Of a DNA stretch of 64,000 nt, positions 1-10,849 are shown piece after piece (positions within the stretch are counted from its first letter, which is position 1; each line of letters begins with the position of its first letter). The notes under the pieces are model-generated. The model had not been told where the DNA came from, ran no database searches, and was given only the letters and a program-made list of their open reading frames with translations. Both the position numbers and the translations under genes were made by a program. Location of the stretch: contig NZ_CP074112.1 in the NCBI RefSeq assembly GCF_024584785.1, positions 2,108,001 through 2,172,000 on the forward strand, given 5' to 3'. Source of the stretch: Idiomarina loihiensis. Its GTDB lineage: Bacteria > Pseudomonadota > Gammaproteobacteria > Enterobacterales > Alteromonadaceae.

Positions 1-266
1 AGCCACACCCAAGCGACGAACCACTGCGACTGCACTCCACTCAAAATAGCGAGTAACACGGCGGCGGCAAAAAAGGGAACGTTTTCGATGGAGTTCTGAA
101 AGGTGCGATGAGCTCGGAACACAAAGGAGTCATGGCTGAGTTCTGCGCTGATTTTACCTGGTACAGCTCCTGGTGCTGCTGCTTTGAAGCGACTGGCCAC
201 AAACCACTGTACCATCACCGTCACTAAAATGACCCACAGGCCCCATAATACCCAATCTACAATCAT
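1..266 (-). CDS. MAPEG family membrane protein (partial, C-terminus beyond window)
   Basis: This is a minus-strand reading frame that starts at an ATG at 266 and runs open off the left edge, so only the first 88 residues are visible. A first hydrophobic segment (about residues 5-25) is followed by a loop carrying FRAHRTFQNSIENVPFF. That pattern (FRAHRxxxNxxENxPxF) is the hallmark of MAPEG membrane proteins, a family related to microsomal glutathione transferase and leukotriene synthases. A second hydrophobic segment follows. Bacterial MAPEG proteins are usually about 130 residues with four membrane helices; their substrate is generally unknown. The family call is firm, the function is not. 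Confidence 0.8.
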   Translation of the reverse strand, partial: MIVDWVLWGLWVILVTVMVQWFVASRFKAAAPGAVPGKISAELSHDSFVFRAHRTFQNSIENVPFFAAAVLLAILSGVQSQWFVAWVW

Positions 267-320
267 GCTAATTACTCCCTTGTTGTTGTTATTATCCCCC
301 GCATCTAGCGAGTTCTGAAT

Positions 321-551
321 CTATTCTGGTTTAAAAAACCCGATCACCTGCCCCGCGGGCACTTTTTCGGGTTGTTGCGCTGATGCAGGAGCCGGTGCCG
401 CTGCTTGACGCTCCTCAAATTTATGCCCGCATTGCACACATTGCACCTGTTCTTGCTCATTTACAATAGTCAGCATCAGGGTATCTTGGGCCTGGCATGC
501 TGGGCATTCTGCCCCAGCAATAAAGCGTTTCCTAGTTCGAGTCATATTCAC
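321..551 (-). CDS. yheV: YheV family putative zinc-ribbon protein
   Basis: A 76-residue protein with two CxxC pairs (C16/C19 and C38/C41) arranged as a zinc ribbon, followed by an Ala/Pro-rich linker and the C-terminal GFFKPE. It matches the small YheV (DUF2387) family of presumed metal-binding proteins. In E. coli, yheV also lies beside yheS and yheU, which supports the assignment. It is divergent from yheS, with 65 bases between the starts. No biochemical role is known for the family. Confidence 0.8.
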   Translation of the reverse strand: MNMTRTRKRFIAGAECPACQAQDTLMLTIVNEQEQVQCVQCGHKFEERQAAAPAPASAQQPEKVPAGQVIGFFKPE

Positions 552-616
552 CTCTTATGGTATCGGGTATAATTGTCGCAGAAACCTAGCACAAACACCA
601 AGTTCAGGAACTCGTT

Positions 617-2527
617 ATGATACAAATGCGCGCCATGTCATTAATGCGCGGTGGCAAGTTATTGTTAGAAAATGCCGATATTACTGTCTTTCCGGGGCAC
701 CATGTGGGCCTGGTTGGGCGCAATGGCACGGGTAAATCATCGCTATTTGCCTTGCTGCGGGGCGAGTTACAAACCGAACAAGGCAGTTGCGAATTGCCAC
801 CGGCATGGCGTATTGCTAGCGTGAAACAAGAAACCCCAGCGTTAGATCAAGCCGCCCTTGAGTATGTGCTAGATGGCGATACTGAACTGCGCCACTTGCA
901 ACAGCAGCTAGCTGATGCTGAAGCTCGCCAAGACGGTCATGCCATTGGCTCCTTACACGATGCCTTAGCCACCATTGGTGGTTATGATGCCAACGCACGG
1001 GCAGCCGCTCTATTAAACGGTTTAGGCTTTCAACCCGATCAGATTTATTTGCCGGTGAAGGCTTTTTCCGGCGGCTGGCGCATGCGCCTTAACTTGGCAC
1101 AAGCTTTGATCGCGCGCGCAGACTTACTGCTGCTTGATGAACCGACCAACCACCTCGATGTTGACGCCATTTTCTGGCTAGAAGATTGGCTGCAACGGTA
1201 TCCGGGGACGCTGATGGTGATTTCCCACGACCGCGACTTCTTGGATGCGATTGCCGGACAAATCATTCATATCGAGCACCAGCGCGCTACCAGTTACAGT
1301 GGCAATTACAGCAGTTTTGAGCGCCAACAAGCAGAACAGCTAGCGCAACAACAAGCGCAGTTTGAAAAAGAACAAGCTCAGAAAAAGCATCTACAGAGCT
1401 ACATTGATAGGTTTCGCTACAAAGCCAGCAAAGCCAAGCAAGCCCAGAGCCGAATTAAAGCGTTAGAGCGCTTACAGGCCGGAGCCCCCCTGCGAGCGGC
1501 GAGTGGCTTTCAGTTCAGCTTTAAGGAGCCGCCCCAATTACCTAACCCTTTACTAACCATGCAGCAAGTGCAAGCGGGCTATGGAGAAGGTGATGCTGCG
1601 GTTACTATTCTTGCCGATATTAGCTTTAATTTGGTGCCTGGCAGCCGCATCGGTCTACTCGGCCGCAACGGGGCGGGTAAATCAACATTAATCAAATTGC
1701 TAGCAGGGCAACTCAAACCGCAAGTGGGCGTGGTGCAGTTGAACCCCGGAGTACGACTTGGGTATTTTGCGCAACACCAATTAGAACTGCTTGATTTGCA
1801 AGCCAGTGCACTTTTACATCTGCAACGCTTAGATCCAACCGCCAGCGAACAGCAGCTACGCGATTTTATCGGTGGTTTTGGCTTTTCCGGTGATGCCGCA
1901 ACCGCAGCAGTTGGGCCTATGTCCGGCGGTGAAAAAGCACGCTTGGTGTTGGCTCTGATTGTCTATCAAAAACCGAATATGCTGCTATTGGACGAACCTA
2001 CCAACCATTTAGATAGCCAGATGCGCGAAGCCTTAGTGTTTGCTTTACAAGACTTTGTTGGCGCTATGGTGATTGTCAGCCACGACCGTCATTTATTGCG
2101 TACCACGGTGGATGAGTTTTATCTGGTAGCTCATCAACAGGTGCAGCCTTTTGGGGGGGATTTGGATAACTACCACGAGTGGCTCAAACAGCAAGCCAGT
2201 AGCGCCAACGCTGATACCACCGACGGTAGTAGCGGTAAGGCCGACCGTAAAGCTGAAAAACGCCAAGCCGCTGAGCGTCGTCAAGCACTCAAACCGCTGA
2301 AGGATAAGGTGACCAAGGCTGAGCAGAAACTCGAACAAGTAAGTGCAGTGTTAGCCGAAATCAATCAGTTGCTTGCTGATAATAGTTTGTATGAGGCCGC
2401 CAACAAGGCTCAACTGACTGAGCTTCTACAACGTCAGGCCGCACAACAACAAGCCTTACAAGCGGCCGAAGAAGCCTGGATGGAAGCAGAAGAGGCGCTC
2501 CACCAAGCCAGTGAACAAGATAACTAA
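617..2527 (+). CDS. yheS: ABC-F family ATPase YheS
   Basis: A 636-residue soluble protein with two ABC ATPase domains and no membrane segments, as expected for ABC-F proteins that act on the ribosome rather than in transport. Walker A motifs are GRNGTGKS (residues 34-41) and GRNGAGKS (349-356). ABC signatures are FSGGWRMR and MSGGEKAR, and both domains carry LLLDEPTNHLD Walker B sequences. The inter-domain linker is charged and Gln/Lys-rich, and a C-terminal coiled-coil extension follows (about 530-636). Length and order match YheS of gammaproteobacteria. The next gene, yheU, starts 10 bases downstream, so the two are probably co-transcribed. Confidence 0.93.
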   Translation: MIQMRAMSLMRGGKLLLENADITVFPGHHVGLVGRNGTGKSSLFALLRGELQTEQGSCELPPAWRIASVKQETPALDQAALEYVLDGDTELRHLQQQLADAEARQDGHAIGSLHDALATIGGYDANARAAALLNGLGFQPDQIYLPVKAFSGGWRMRLNLAQALIARADLLLLDEPTNHLDVDAIFWLEDWLQRYPGTLMVISHDRDFLDAIAGQIIHIEHQRATSYSGNYSSFERQQAEQLAQQQAQFEKEQAQKKHLQSYIDRFRYKASKAKQAQSRIKALERLQAGAPLRAASGFQFSFKEPPQLPNPLLTMQQVQAGYGEGDAAVTILADISFNLVPGSRIGLLGRNGAGKSTLIKLLAGQLKPQVGVVQLNPGVRLGYFAQHQLELLDLQASALLHLQRLDPTASEQQLRDFIGGFGFSGDAATAAVGPMSGGEKARLVLALIVYQKPNMLLLDEPTNHLDSQMREALVFALQDFVGAMVIVSHDRHLLRTTVDEFYLVAHQQVQPFGGDLDNYHEWLKQQASSANADTTDGSSGKADRKAEKRQAAERRQALKPLKDKVTKAEQKLEQVSAVLAEINQLLADNSLYEAANKAQLTELLQRQAAQQQALQAAEEAWMEAEEALHQASEQDN

Positions 2528-2536
2528 GGAGATTTC

Positions 2537-2764
2537 ATGCTGATCCCATGGCAACAACTTGATGCCGAAACCTTAACCGCGCTGATTGAGAGTTTTGTGC
2601 TGCGCGAAGGCACTGATTATGGCGAGCAAGAAAAATCACTCGCTGCCAAAGTTGAGGATGTACGGCGACAGTTAGAGCACAAACAGGCGGTGCTGGTCTG
2701 GTCTGAACTGCACGAAACCGTAAATATTATGGCCGCTGATGAATTTAACCCAGGTGGTGAGTAA
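2537..2764 (+). CDS. yheU: YheU family protein (UPF0270)
   Basis: A 75-residue acidic protein beginning [13 protein letters not shown], the characteristic opening of the YheU/UPF0270 family, whose function is unknown. An AAGGAG ribosome-binding site sits just upstream and the gap to yheS is 10 bases, so it is translated from the yheS transcript. The last 20 bases overlap the 3' end of the convergent cysQ gene. The yheS-yheU pairing matches E. coli. Confidence 0.85.
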   Translation: MLIPWQQLDAETLTALIESFVLREGTDYGEQEKSLAAKVEDVRRQLEHKQAVLVWSELHETVNIMAADEFNPGGE

Positions 2765-3602
2765 ACACTTGCTGCCATGGCACCTTGGCATCACCTAACA
2801 CGATAAAGTTTGGGTTGCCTAAGCTAGTTTCGCGGTTGTAGCTTAAGGGCTGAAAGTATTCATCGACAATACGACCGCCGGCTTCGCCTACAATAACTTC
2901 TGCTGCGGCAGTATCCCACTCGCCCGTTGGCCCCACTCGTAAAAAGCAATCGGCACTCCCTTCGGCCACAAGACAGGCTTTTAAAGAGCAACTTCCGGTG
3001 GCCACCGTGGTGTAGCTGCGCGCGGAACTCATCCGTTGTAGTACCCGTGCTGGCGGCTGGCGGCGACTCATAGCAATGGTAATGGCTTCTTGCTCCGGTT
3101 GGCTGAATTGGCGAACTTGCAGGCGTTCGGTACCCGCCGCCGAGATCTTCACTGCTCCTTGCCCGCGCTGGGCGCAATACAAGGTTGCGGTTGCCGGCCA
3201 ATAAATCACCCCAAGCACCGGCAGATGCTGCCCCGGTTGTGATTGCTCCACCAGTGCGATAACAATCCCAAAATCGCCGCTACCAGCGATAAATTCTTGC
3301 GTGCCATCAATAGGGTCAATTAACCAATAGCGTGACCATTGCTGGCGTTCGTCCAAACTCAGGTGTGAGCCCTCTTCCGATAAAATCGGAATGGTCTTAT
3401 CTAAGGCTGTTAAGCCATCAATGATCACCTGATTGGCAGCATAATCGGCGCTGGTGACCGGCGATTCATCGTCCTTCGCATAGGTTTCGTAGGCTTGATT
3501 CTGATAGATATCCATCACCACGGCACCGGCTTGGCGGGCGACCACACAGGCACCATCAAGCAACTCAGCTAATTCTGCTACATCCGTATCGGCTCGTTTC
3601 AT
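2745..3602 (-). CDS. cysQ: 3'(2'),5'-bisphosphate nucleotidase CysQ
   Basis: A 285-residue member of the inositol monophosphatase-like, Li+-sensitive phosphatase family. The metal-binding signature DPIDGTQEF (D96, D99) is present, together with the upstream SEEG glutamates and a C-terminal [16 protein letters not shown] motif. CysQ hydrolyses 3'-phosphoadenosine 5'-phosphate to AMP, removing a by-product of sulfate assimilation. It overlaps the upstream nudE stop by 4 bases (nudE ends at 3599), so nudE-cysQ is a translationally coupled pair. The 3' end overlaps the convergent yheU by 20 bases. Confidence 0.93.
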   Translation of the reverse strand: MKRADTDVAELAELLDGACVVARQAGAVVMDIYQNQAYETYAKDDESPVTSADYAANQVIIDGLTALDKTIPILSEEGSHLSLDERQQWSRYWLIDPIDGTQEFIAGSGDFGIVIALVEQSQPGQHLPVLGVIYWPATATLYCAQRGQGAVKISAAGTERLQVRQFSQPEQEAITIAMSRRQPPARVLQRMSSARSYTTVATGSCSLKACLVAEGSADCFLRVGPTGEWDTAAAEVIVGEAGGRIVDEYFQPLSYNRETSLGNPNFIVLGDAKVPWQQVFTHHLG

Positions 3603-4147
3603 GCGTGTCCCTCGCGCAAGGTCATTAATAACGCGGCTATGCTGCGTGCTTCAGTAAAATCAGGCTGGGCCAACAAGGCATCGATGTCATTGGTTGACCA
3701 AGGCACCAGTTCTAACGGTTCTGGCTCATCACCTGGCAACTGCTCGGGATAGAGATCTCGCGCCACAAAAATATGCATGGTGGCAGCAAAAAACTGCGGC
3801 GCCATAGTCACACTCTTCAGCGGAATCAGCTCTCTTGCGCCATATCCTATCTCTTCTTTAAGCTCGCGATTCGCGGCCTGTTCAGGCGACTCGCCGGGGT
3901 CGATTAAACCTTTCGGAAAGCCCAACTGATAATTGTGTAAGCCTGCCGCATACTCGCGCACCAACATCAGGGTATCCGCCTTTAAGAACGGCACTATCAT
4001 TACGGCGCCGCGACCACTACCCGCCATGCGCTCAAATTGGCGTTCTTCCCCATTACTAAAACGCAAATCGACCGCCTCAATTTTGAGTAACCGACTTTGC
4101 GCCACAACTTGACGAGTTAAAATTTCTGGAACTTGTTTGCGCGCCAT
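3599..4147 (-). CDS. nudE: ADP compounds hydrolase NudE (Nudix)
   Basis: A 182-residue Nudix hydrolase. The Nudix box begins at G80 and contains GLIDPGE and, 7 residues later, RELKEEIG (R94-G101), fitting GX5EX7REUXEEXGU. NudE hydrolyses ADP-ribose, NADH and Ap3A-type ADP compounds. The length is close to that of E. coli NudE (186). It is the promoter-proximal gene of nudE-cysQ and lies divergent from sthA, which is also an NAD(P)-related gene. Family-level alternative: ADP-sugar pyrophosphatase NudF. The cysQ linkage favours NudE. Confidence 0.88.
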   Translation of the reverse strand: MARKQVPEILTRQVVAQSRLLKIEAVDLRFSNGEERQFERMAGSGRGAVMIVPFLKADTLMLVREYAAGLHNYQLGFPKGLIDPGESPEQAANRELKEEIGYGARELIPLKSVTMAPQFFAATMHIFVARDLYPEQLPGDEPEPLELVPWSTNDIDALLAQPDFTEARSIAALLMTLREGHA

Positions 4148-4251
4148 GATGATTCCATTAACTAGCTTGACACATCGGACGTTATTTTTTCCGCGACAAT
4201 GGTACTATAACGATAAAGCGCAAATGGGTACAACCCACAAGGAGCATTCAT

Positions 4252-5658
4252 ATGGCGACACCCCCTATTCAGTTTGATGCGGTAGTGATTGGTACCGGCC
4301 CCGGCGGCGAAGGTGCAGCAATGCAATTAGCTAAACATGGCCGTCGCGTTGCCGTGATTGAAAAATACGATTCGATTGGTGGTGGCTGCACTCACTGGGG
4401 CACGATTCCATCAAAAGCACTGCGGCATTCGGTAAGTCGCTTAATTGAATATAACAGCACGCCCTTGTTTGCCGGCGAAAAAGTTCACCGCGGGCTAACC
4501 TTCGCCGAAATTTTACGCCATGCACAAGGGGTGATTGGTAAGCAGATTCGTTTACGCAGCGGTTTTTACGAGCGCAATAACGTTACTGTGATGCATGGGG
4601 TGGCTAGCTTCGAATCAGCCCACGAGCTGCGCATTACCCAAGCCGATGGTACTTATGAAATCATTGGCTGCAAACAGATTGTAATTGCTACCGGTTCACG
4701 CCCTTATCACCCTCAGGATGTCGATTTTAGTCACGAACGCATCTACGACTCAGACACAGTATTGCAACTCAAACATGAACCACGCAGCATCATTATTTAT
4801 GGTGCTGGGGTGATTGGTTGTGAGTATGCCAGTATCTTTCGGGGGTTAGGCGTTAAAGTAGATTTAATCAATACTCGTGAACGGCTGCTATCGTTTCTTG
4901 ATGCAGAGATCTCTGATGCCTTAAGCTATCACTTGCGCAACAGTGGCGTAGTGATCCGTCATAACGAAGAATACCAAAGCATCCGCGGCCATGAAGATGG
5001 GGTGACTATGTACACCCAGTCTGGTAAACGTATCGATGCCGATTGCCTGCTATTTGCTAACGGCCGCTCTGGTAACTTTGAGCAGTTGCAACTTGATACA
5101 GTGGGTTTAACCACCAATCATCGGGGGCAGTTAGAAGTAAATAAGCACTATCAAACTGTCGTCGATAACATCTATGCTGTGGGCGATATTATCGGCTATC
5201 CGTCGCTAGCAAGTGCGGCCTATGATCAAGGGCGCATCTGTGCCACCGCCATGCTCTTTGGTGACTGTGATCAGCGCTTGATCAGTGATATTCCTACCGG
5301 AATTTACACCATTCCCGAAATCAGCTCGGTGGGCAAAACTGAAGAAGAATTGACTGCGCAAAAAGTACCCTATGAAGTGGGCCGTGCGCAATTTAAGCAC
5401 CTGGCTCGAGCGCAAATTTCTAATATGTTGGTAGGTAACTTAAAAATTCTGTTCCATCGTGAGACCAAACAAGTGTTAGGGATTCATTGCTTTGGCGAAC
5501 GCGCGGCTGAGATCATTCACATCGGCCAAGCCATTATGGAGCAAAAAGGTGAAGGCAATACCATCGAGTACTTTGTCAACACGACCTTTAACTACCCGAC
5601 CATGGCTGAAGCCTATCGCGTGGCAGCACTTAACGGCTTAAACCGAGTAAAAAATTAA
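4252..5658 (+). CDS. sthA: Soluble pyridine nucleotide transhydrogenase SthA
   Basis: A 468-residue FAD flavoprotein of the dihydrolipoamide dehydrogenase superfamily. It transfers reducing equivalents between NADPH and NAD+. The N-terminus carries the FAD-binding [10 protein letters not shown]. At the position of the usual redox-active disulfide it has [15 protein letters not shown], with the first Cys replaced by Thr, as is normal for SthA and diagnostic against lipoamide dehydrogenase. A second Rossmann motif ([12 protein letters not shown]) and the FAD motif (YAVGDI) follow. A CAAGGAG ribosome-binding site precedes the ATG. It converges on envZ with only 10 bases between, so no separate terminator fits there. 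Confidence 0.95.
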   Translation: MATPPIQFDAVVIGTGPGGEGAAMQLAKHGRRVAVIEKYDSIGGGCTHWGTIPSKALRHSVSRLIEYNSTPLFAGEKVHRGLTFAEILRHAQGVIGKQIRLRSGFYERNNVTVMHGVASFESAHELRITQADGTYEIIGCKQIVIATGSRPYHPQDVDFSHERIYDSDTVLQLKHEPRSIIIYGAGVIGCEYASIFRGLGVKVDLINTRERLLSFLDAEISDALSYHLRNSGVVIRHNEEYQSIRGHEDGVTMYTQSGKRIDADCLLFANGRSGNFEQLQLDTVGLTTNHRGQLEVNKHYQTVVDNIYAVGDIIGYPSLASAAYDQGRICATAMLFGDCDQRLISDIPTGIYTIPEISSVGKTEEELTAQKVPYEVGRAQFKHLARAQISNMLVGNLKILFHRETKQVLGIHCFGERAAEIIHIGQAIMEQKGEGNTIEYFVNTTFNYPTMAEAYRVAALNGLNRVKN

Positions 5659-5668
5659 TCGTTAAGAG

Positions 5669-6991
5669 CTAGACCACCGCCGGCAATTCAACCCGGATGC
5701 ATAATCCACCAAGCCGTTGACTGGTGCTAAACACCACGCGGCCTTGGTGGCGTTCGACAATTCGTTTCACAATCGCTAACCCCAACCCAGAACCTTTAGC
5801 GGCGCGGGCCGTGTCACCTTGAGTAAAAGGCTGAATCACTTTCGCTACTTGCTTGGCAGGGATACCCGGGCCATTGTCACAAACCTTAAACCACACTCGC
5901 TGCCGACTTTGGTCATACCCCGTTTCGATAAGTACTCGTCCGTTACCGTAACGCTCAGCATTCTCGAGTAAATTTTGCAGCACCCGTTTAATGGATATGG
6001 CACGCACTGCAACATCGGGTACCTCGGTGTAAATCACCTCGATCTTGCTGTGCCAATTTTCGGGACTATGGCCCACCACTTCTTCAACTAAATAATTCAG
6101 ATTATTACGCTCGTTATCGGCTACAGTATCAATGCGAACATAATCAATAAATTGATCAATAATGGCGTTCATATCATCAATATCATTAATGATACTTTCA
6201 GCTAAATAATCTTCATCTGGTGGCATCATCTCTGTCGCCAAACGAATCCGTGTGAGTGGTGTCCGCAGATCATGAGATACCCCAGCCATCAGTAAGGCGC
6301 GGTCTTGCTCAAGTTGGCGTACCCCTTCGGTCATTTGGTTGAAAGCCCGAGTTACTGCCACCACCTCGGTCGAGCCAGCTTCTTTGAGTTGATCCGGGTA
6401 TTCGCCGCGACCGATACGTTTAGCTGCTGCTTCTAGGGCCTTGAGCGGACGGTTTTGCCACGTTGTAAACAGCATGCCGCCGAATATGCTTAACAAACCA
6501 ATCAGGCCTAGATAAAAGAGTAACGGTGAAAACCGTGCTTCATCAAACTTATCCAGATCTATCACCAGCCAATAGTCAGGAATCGCAGCCGTTTTTATCC
6601 ACACTCGATACACGTCGCCCTGTGAAATACGAACTTCGGTATCGGCCTGCAGCAATTCTGACATTTGTGCGGAGAGAAAATTATAACGAGAGGTTTGTTG
6701 CAAACCTCGCTTCACCGCTTCTAACTCAGACAGCGGCAACACCCCGGTGGCGGCAGTGTAGTCCTGGACCAACTGTTGGTGCTCAGCACGTGCCCGTTCA
6801 CTCTGTTGCAGCCAAGTATCTAGCACTAAGATGCCCTGCACTTGGCGCGCCACCACACTACTGATTTGCTGCATACTGGGTTTGACGACATACAAACCAA
6901 CCATCACATACGATACCAGTTGGTTAATCAGCAGTACCCCCGCAATCAAAGCAACGGTGCGAGCAAAAGCTGAGCGAGGTAGTAGGCGCAT
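5669..6991 (-). CDS. envZ: Osmosensor histidine kinase EnvZ
   Basis: A 440-residue membrane sensor kinase. TM1 (about 12-36) and TM2 (about 157-178) flank a periplasmic domain, followed by HAMP (about 178-232) and a dimerisation/phosphoacceptor helix with [10 protein letters not shown] (H240). The HATPase domain has the N box [11 protein letters not shown]1 DNGPGIP and G2 GSGLGLAIV. It lies 11 bases downstream of ompR in the same orientation, the standard ompR-envZ operon order. It is presumed to control OmpR phosphorylation in response to osmolarity or envelope conditions. Confidence 0.93.
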   Translation of the reverse strand: MRLLPRSAFARTVALIAGVLLINQLVSYVMVGLYVVKPSMQQISSVVARQVQGILVLDTWLQQSERARAEHQQLVQDYTAATGVLPLSELEAVKRGLQQTSRYNFLSAQMSELLQADTEVRISQGDVYRVWIKTAAIPDYWLVIDLDKFDEARFSPLLFYLGLIGLLSIFGGMLFTTWQNRPLKALEAAAKRIGRGEYPDQLKEAGSTEVVAVTRAFNQMTEGVRQLEQDRALLMAGVSHDLRTPLTRIRLATEMMPPDEDYLAESIINDIDDMNAIIDQFIDYVRIDTVADNERNNLNYLVEEVVGHSPENWHSKIEVIYTEVPDVAVRAISIKRVLQNLLENAERYGNGRVLIETGYDQSRQRVWFKVCDNGPGIPAKQVAKVIQPFTQGDTARAAKGSGLGLAIVKRIVERHQGRVVFSTSQRLGGLCIRVELPAVV

Positions 6992-7002
6992 CGTGACCTT
7001 AA

Positions 7003-7743
7003 TTACTTAGATTTATCAGCTGTCGGTGCTTTACCATCTGGCACAAACACATAACCTAGCCCCCACACAGTCTGGATGTAACGCGGATTAGCAGGGTCTA
7101 CTTCAAGCATCCGCCGCAACCGTGATACCTGCACATCAATACTGCGCTCTAACGCACTGTAATCTCTGCCTCGGGCCTGATTCATTAGTTTATCCCGTGA
7201 CATCGGCTGGCGTGGATGAGTCACCAAGGCTTTGAGTACGGCAAACTCGCCACTTGTTAGTGGCATCTGCTCGTCGCCTCGATACATTTCACGGGTACCC
7301 AAATTAAGCCGAAACTCACCAAACACGATTTCTTCATCTTGCGCCGCCGGAGCACCGGGGATTTCATTACCACGGCGTCTTAGCACCGCCCGAATACGTG
7401 CCAGCAGTTCACGAGGATTAAAAGGTTTCGCCAAGTAGTCATCCGCACCAAGCTCAAGGCCGATGATACGATCCACTTCATCCCCTTTGGCGGTGAGCAT
7501 CACAATGGGAATATCATTGTTCTGTTGGCGTAAGCGCTTACAAATAGTTAGACCATCTTCACCGGGAAGCATCAAATCTAGCACCATCAGGTGAAAGTTT
7601 TCACGCTCTAGCAACCGATTCATTTGCTCGCTCTCGGCCGCACTACGAACATAAAAACCTTGTTCTTGCAGGTAACGCTCTAACAAACTGCGCAACCTTG
7701 CATCGTCATCTACAACCAGTATTTTAAAAGTAGTTTGACTCAT
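7003..7743 (-). CDS. ompR: Response regulator OmpR
   Basis: A 246-residue OmpR/PhoB-type regulator. The receiver domain has acidic pocket residues in VVDDD, the phosphoacceptor D56 in [12 protein letters not shown], and the conserved Lys in [11 protein letters not shown]. The winged-helix domain spans about 135-235 ([38 protein letters not shown]). The close match of that last segment to enterobacterial OmpR, and the envZ partner 11 bases downstream, make the symbol secure. It regulates porins and other envelope genes. Confidence 0.95.
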   Translation of the reverse strand: MSQTTFKILVVDDDARLRSLLERYLQEQGFYVRSAAESEQMNRLLERENFHLMVLDLMLPGEDGLTICKRLRQQNNDIPIVMLTAKGDEVDRIIGLELGADDYLAKPFNPRELLARIRAVLRRRGNEIPGAPAAQDEEIVFGEFRLNLGTREMYRGDEQMPLTSGEFAVLKALVTHPRQPMSRDKLMNQARGRDYSALERSIDVQVSRLRRMLEVDPANPRYIQTVWGLGYVFVPDGKAPTADKSK

Positions 7744-7845
7744 TATTTAGTGCTCTTATTATGACTTACCTGAACTATAAAAGATGCCTACCATAATTAC
7801 CAAAATTGGCTTGTAAGCAAACATGTCGAAGCGCAACCCCTGCGG

Positions 7846-8319
7846 CTATGACTCATACTCAATGGTATGTACTAGCCAGTACTTAGTGCCAGTGGGAGTT
7901 GCCACAGTCACCTCATCATCTACTTGTTTTTTCAACAGTGCGCGAGCCATCGGTGAGTCAATCGAGATGTAATCGTTGCGGCCATAGATCTCATCCGGCC
8001 CCACGATACGAAACCGGCGCTGTTGCCCACTCTCATCTTCAATCACCACCCAGGCGCCAAAAAAAACTCGGCCTTGTTGTTGTGGCGAGTAATCCACTAT
8101 ACGCACTTCTTCGAGTCGTTTACGTAAAAATCGTACGCGTCGGTCGATTTGCCGCAACAGTCGCTTATTCTCTTTGTAATCAGCATTTTCGCTGCGATCA
8201 CCAAGGCTTGCCGCCCAGGCTACTTTCTGGGTGATTTCAGGACGGTATTCGCGCCACAAATAATTGAGTTCATCGGTTAATTTAGTGAACCCAGCACGGG
8301 TAATCAAATTTGTCTTCAA
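7846..8319 (-). CDS. greB: Transcription elongation factor GreB
   Basis: A 157-residue protein with the N-terminal coiled coil and C-terminal FKBP-like domain of Gre factors. GreB stimulates transcript cleavage by backtracked RNA polymerase. The sequence has the basic patch of the GreB type (RRVRFLRKRLEEVRIVDYSPQ) and the acidic tip region at residues 40-50 (SLGDRSENADYKEN). The length agrees with E. coli GreB (158). It is divergent from tex, its usual neighbour, and lies about 100 bases upstream of ompR on the same strand. Confidence 0.92.
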   Translation of the reverse strand: MKTNLITRAGFTKLTDELNYLWREYRPEITQKVAWAASLGDRSENADYKENKRLLRQIDRRVRFLRKRLEEVRIVDYSPQQQGRVFFGAWVVIEDESGQQRRFRIVGPDEIYGRNDYISIDSPMARALLKKQVDDEVTVATPTGTKYWLVHTIEYES

Positions 8320-8439
8320 CGCCTAATCCTTGCTTGGCAAACTGCTGATGGCAAGCATCTTAAGAGGTTTAATTTGAGAATGCTAGCACCTCTATAGACT
8401 GATATACTTGGCCCCAATTTTTAGCTAACGAGAGAAACC

Positions 8440-10791
8440 ATGAGCTCGATTACCCAGCAAATTGCGACCGAATTAGCGGTAGGCTCGCAGCAGATCCAAG
8501 CTGCTATCGCGCTATTAGATGATGGCGCTACCGTCCCTTTTATTGCCCGTTATCGTAAAGAGGCTACCGGTGGCCTAGACGACACTCAGTTACGTAATTT
8601 AGCCCAGCGCTTAACTTACTTGCGTGATTTAGAAGACCGGCGCCAAGTTATTTTGGCCAGTATTGCCGAACAGGGTAAGTTAACTCCTGAACTAGCAGCC
8701 GCGATTAAGAGCACCCAAGCCAAAACCGAACTAGAAGACTTGTATTTACCCTACAAGCCAAAGCGTCGCACTAAGGGGCAGATCGCGATAGAAGCAGGGC
8801 TAGAGCCCTTGGCTGAGACCTTGTTTACACAACCGCAGCAACAGCCAGACTCGTTGGCCGAGCAATACATTAACGCCGAAGCTGGGTTTGCTGATAGCAA
8901 AGCCGTTCTTGAAGGTGCGCGTTTTATTCTGATGGAGCGCTTTGCCGAAGATGCGGCCCTATTGAAGAAAGTACGTGAATATTTATGGCAACAAGCGGAA
9001 ATTGCTAGCACCGTTGCCAGTGGCAAAGAGCAAGAGGGAAGTAAGTATCGCGACTACTTTGCCTTCAGCGAAGCACTTAAGAAAATCCCTTCGCACCGAG
9101 CCCTAGCGCTGTTCCGCGGGCGCAATGAAGGGATCTTGCAACTCAAGCTGGTGGCAGATCCACACCAAGAGGATGCTAAAGCCCCCAGTTACTGTGAACA
9201 CATTATTGCTAGCCATTTGGGCTGGCAGCACCAGCAGCGTGCCGCGGACGCTTGGTTGCAACAAACGATTCAATGGACTTGGCGGATTAAGATCTTGTTG
9301 CACATGGAAACCGAACTCTTTGGCGCGATACGCGAACGAGCTGAAACCGATGCCATTCAGATTTTTGCCAACAACCTAAAAGACTTACTGATGGCAGCAC
9401 CAGCTGGTGCGAAAGTGACCATGGGGCTTGACCCAGGCGTACGTACCGGGGTGAAGGTTGCCGTAGTAGATGCTACCGGCAAAGTCCTTGCCACCAACAC
9501 CGTGTTTCCTTTTCAGCCGCAAAACCAAGTGGATAAATCGCTTCGGACTTTGGCGACTTTGTGTAAGCAATATAAAGTTGAACTGATTGCTATCGGTAAC
9601 GGTACTCACTCCCGTGAAACCGATAAATTGGTCGGCGATATGCTTAAAGCACTACCCGAACTCAAGGCGCACAAGGTTATTGTGAACGAGGCGGGTGCCT
9701 CGGTGTACTCGGCGTCTGAGCTTGCGGCGCAGGAGTTTCCTGATTTAGACGTATCGCTACGCGGCGCTGTCTCCATTGCCCGACGCCTGCAAGACCCACT
9801 GGCAGAGTTGGTGAAAATTGAGCCCAAATCGATTGGCGTGGGCCAATATCAGCATGATGTGAGTCAGGCGCAATTGGCGCAAAGTTTGGATGCTGTGGTA
9901 GAAGACTGCGTTAACGCCGTTGGAGTAGATATCAATACGGCCTCGGCGGCGCTATTAGCACGAGTGGCTGGCCTATCGAAATTGGTGGCACAGAATATTA
10001 TTGCTTACCGCGATACCCACGGTGCGTTCGAGCAGCGCCAACAATTATTGAAAGTGCCGCGCATGGGGCCCAAAGCCTTTGAGCAAGCTGCTGGCTTTCT
10101 ACGCATCATGGGAGGTACTCAACCTCTGGATGCTTCGGCGGTGCACCCAGAGGCTTATCCGGTAGTCGAGCGCATTGCTCAGAGCAACAACAAGCAAGTT
10201 GCTGAACTCATAGGTGACTCTGGGTTCTTAAAGACCTTGAAAGCGGCCGATTATGTCGATGATAAATTTGGTATTCCAACCATCATCGATATTTTGCGTG
10301 AGCTGGATAAGCCAGGTCGCGACCCACGCCCTGAGTTTAAAACAGCCAGCTTTAAAGAGGGTGTCGACAGTATTAACGACTTAACTCCAGGCATGACGCT
10401 AGAGGGTGTGGTGAGTAACGTTGCTGCCTTTGGTGCCTTCGTCGATATTGGCGTGCATCAAGATGGGTTGGTGCATGTGTCGGCTCTTTCAGACAAGTTT
10501 GTAAGCGATCCGCGCGAGGTGGTCAAAGCGGGTGATATCGTGAAAGTCAAAGTACTCGAGGTAGATGTCGCACGTAAACGCATCGGTTTAACCATGCGTT
10601 TAACCGATGACCTCCCTGCCCCGGCTCCGGCGGGTAATGCGGGTAGTGCGGGTAATGCGGGTAAGAATGCCGCTAAGACGAACCGCAAAGGTGCGCCAGC
10701 TCGCGCATCAACATCACCAAACAAACCGGCCGCTGCAAATTCAGCGATGGGTTCGGCTTTTGCCGATGCCTTTGCCAAAGCTAAAAAGTAA
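8440..10791 (+). CDS. tex: RNA-binding transcription accessory protein Tex
   Basis: A 783-residue Tex/YhgF protein. In order: the N-terminal helical Tex domain with [15 protein letters not shown] near residue 35; a YqgF/RNase H-like domain ([15 protein letters not shown], about residue 327); helix-hairpin-helix repeats (about 500-560); and a C-terminal S1 RNA-binding domain (about 650-720, [16 protein letters not shown]). The last 60 residues are a low-complexity Ala/Gly/Lys tail containing a GSAGNAG repeat. A near-perfect intrinsic terminator follows the stop codon. Tex proteins bind nucleic acid and influence transcription; the exact role is unsettled. Confidence 0.95.
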   Translation: MSSITQQIATELAVGSQQIQAAIALLDDGATVPFIARYRKEATGGLDDTQLRNLAQRLTYLRDLEDRRQVILASIAEQGKLTPELAAAIKSTQAKTELEDLYLPYKPKRRTKGQIAIEAGLEPLAETLFTQPQQQPDSLAEQYINAEAGFADSKAVLEGARFILMERFAEDAALLKKVREYLWQQAEIASTVASGKEQEGSKYRDYFAFSEALKKIPSHRALALFRGRNEGILQLKLVADPHQEDAKAPSYCEHIIASHLGWQHQQRAADAWLQQTIQWTWRIKILLHMETELFGAIRERAETDAIQIFANNLKDLLMAAPAGAKVTMGLDPGVRTGVKVAVVDATGKVLATNTVFPFQPQNQVDKSLRTLATLCKQYKVELIAIGNGTHSRETDKLVGDMLKALPELKAHKVIVNEAGASVYSASELAAQEFPDLDVSLRGAVSIARRLQDPLAELVKIEPKSIGVGQYQHDVSQAQLAQSLDAVVEDCVNAVGVDINTASAALLARVAGLSKLVAQNIIAYRDTHGAFEQRQQLLKVPRMGPKAFEQAAGFLRIMGGTQPLDASAVHPEAYPVVERIAQSNNKQVAELIGDSGFLKTLKAADYVDDKFGIPTIIDILRELDKPGRDPRPEFKTASFKEGVDSINDLTPGMTLEGVVSNVAAFGAFVDIGVHQDGLVHVSALSDKFVSDPREVVKAGDIVKVKVLEVDVARKRIGLTMRLTDDLPAPAPAGNAGSAGNAGKNAAKTNRKGAPARASTSPNKPAAANSAMGSAFADAFAKAKK

Positions 10792-10828
10792 TAAAAAAAG
10801 CCCTACTCATGCTGAGTAGGGCTTTCTT
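10792..10828. terminator. Bidirectional intrinsic terminator between tex and desaturase
   Basis: An 11-bp perfect stem, AGCCCTACTCA (10799-10809) with TGAGTAGGGCT (10813-10823), closes on a 3-nt loop. It is preceded by a run of seven A and followed by TTCTTAT, so it can act for tex on the plus strand and for the convergent desaturase gene on the minus strand. Confidence 0.88.
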
Positions 10829-10849
10829 ATCTATTCAGTAACGCTGCTG

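Noticed and set aside
4167-4211. TTGACA (4167) with TACTAT/TATAAC (4203-4211) as a sthA promoter
   Set aside because: The spacing is about 30 bases, too long for a sigma-70 promoter; no confident pair could be made.
4252-5658. Dihydrolipoamide dehydrogenase as an alternative for sthA
   Set aside because: The first redox Cys is Thr (GGGCTHWG), the SthA form, and there are no pyruvate or oxoglutarate dehydrogenase genes nearby.
6526-6864. 112-residue plus-strand frame within envZ
   Set aside because: Antisense shadow of a well-supported sensor kinase, with no protein signature.
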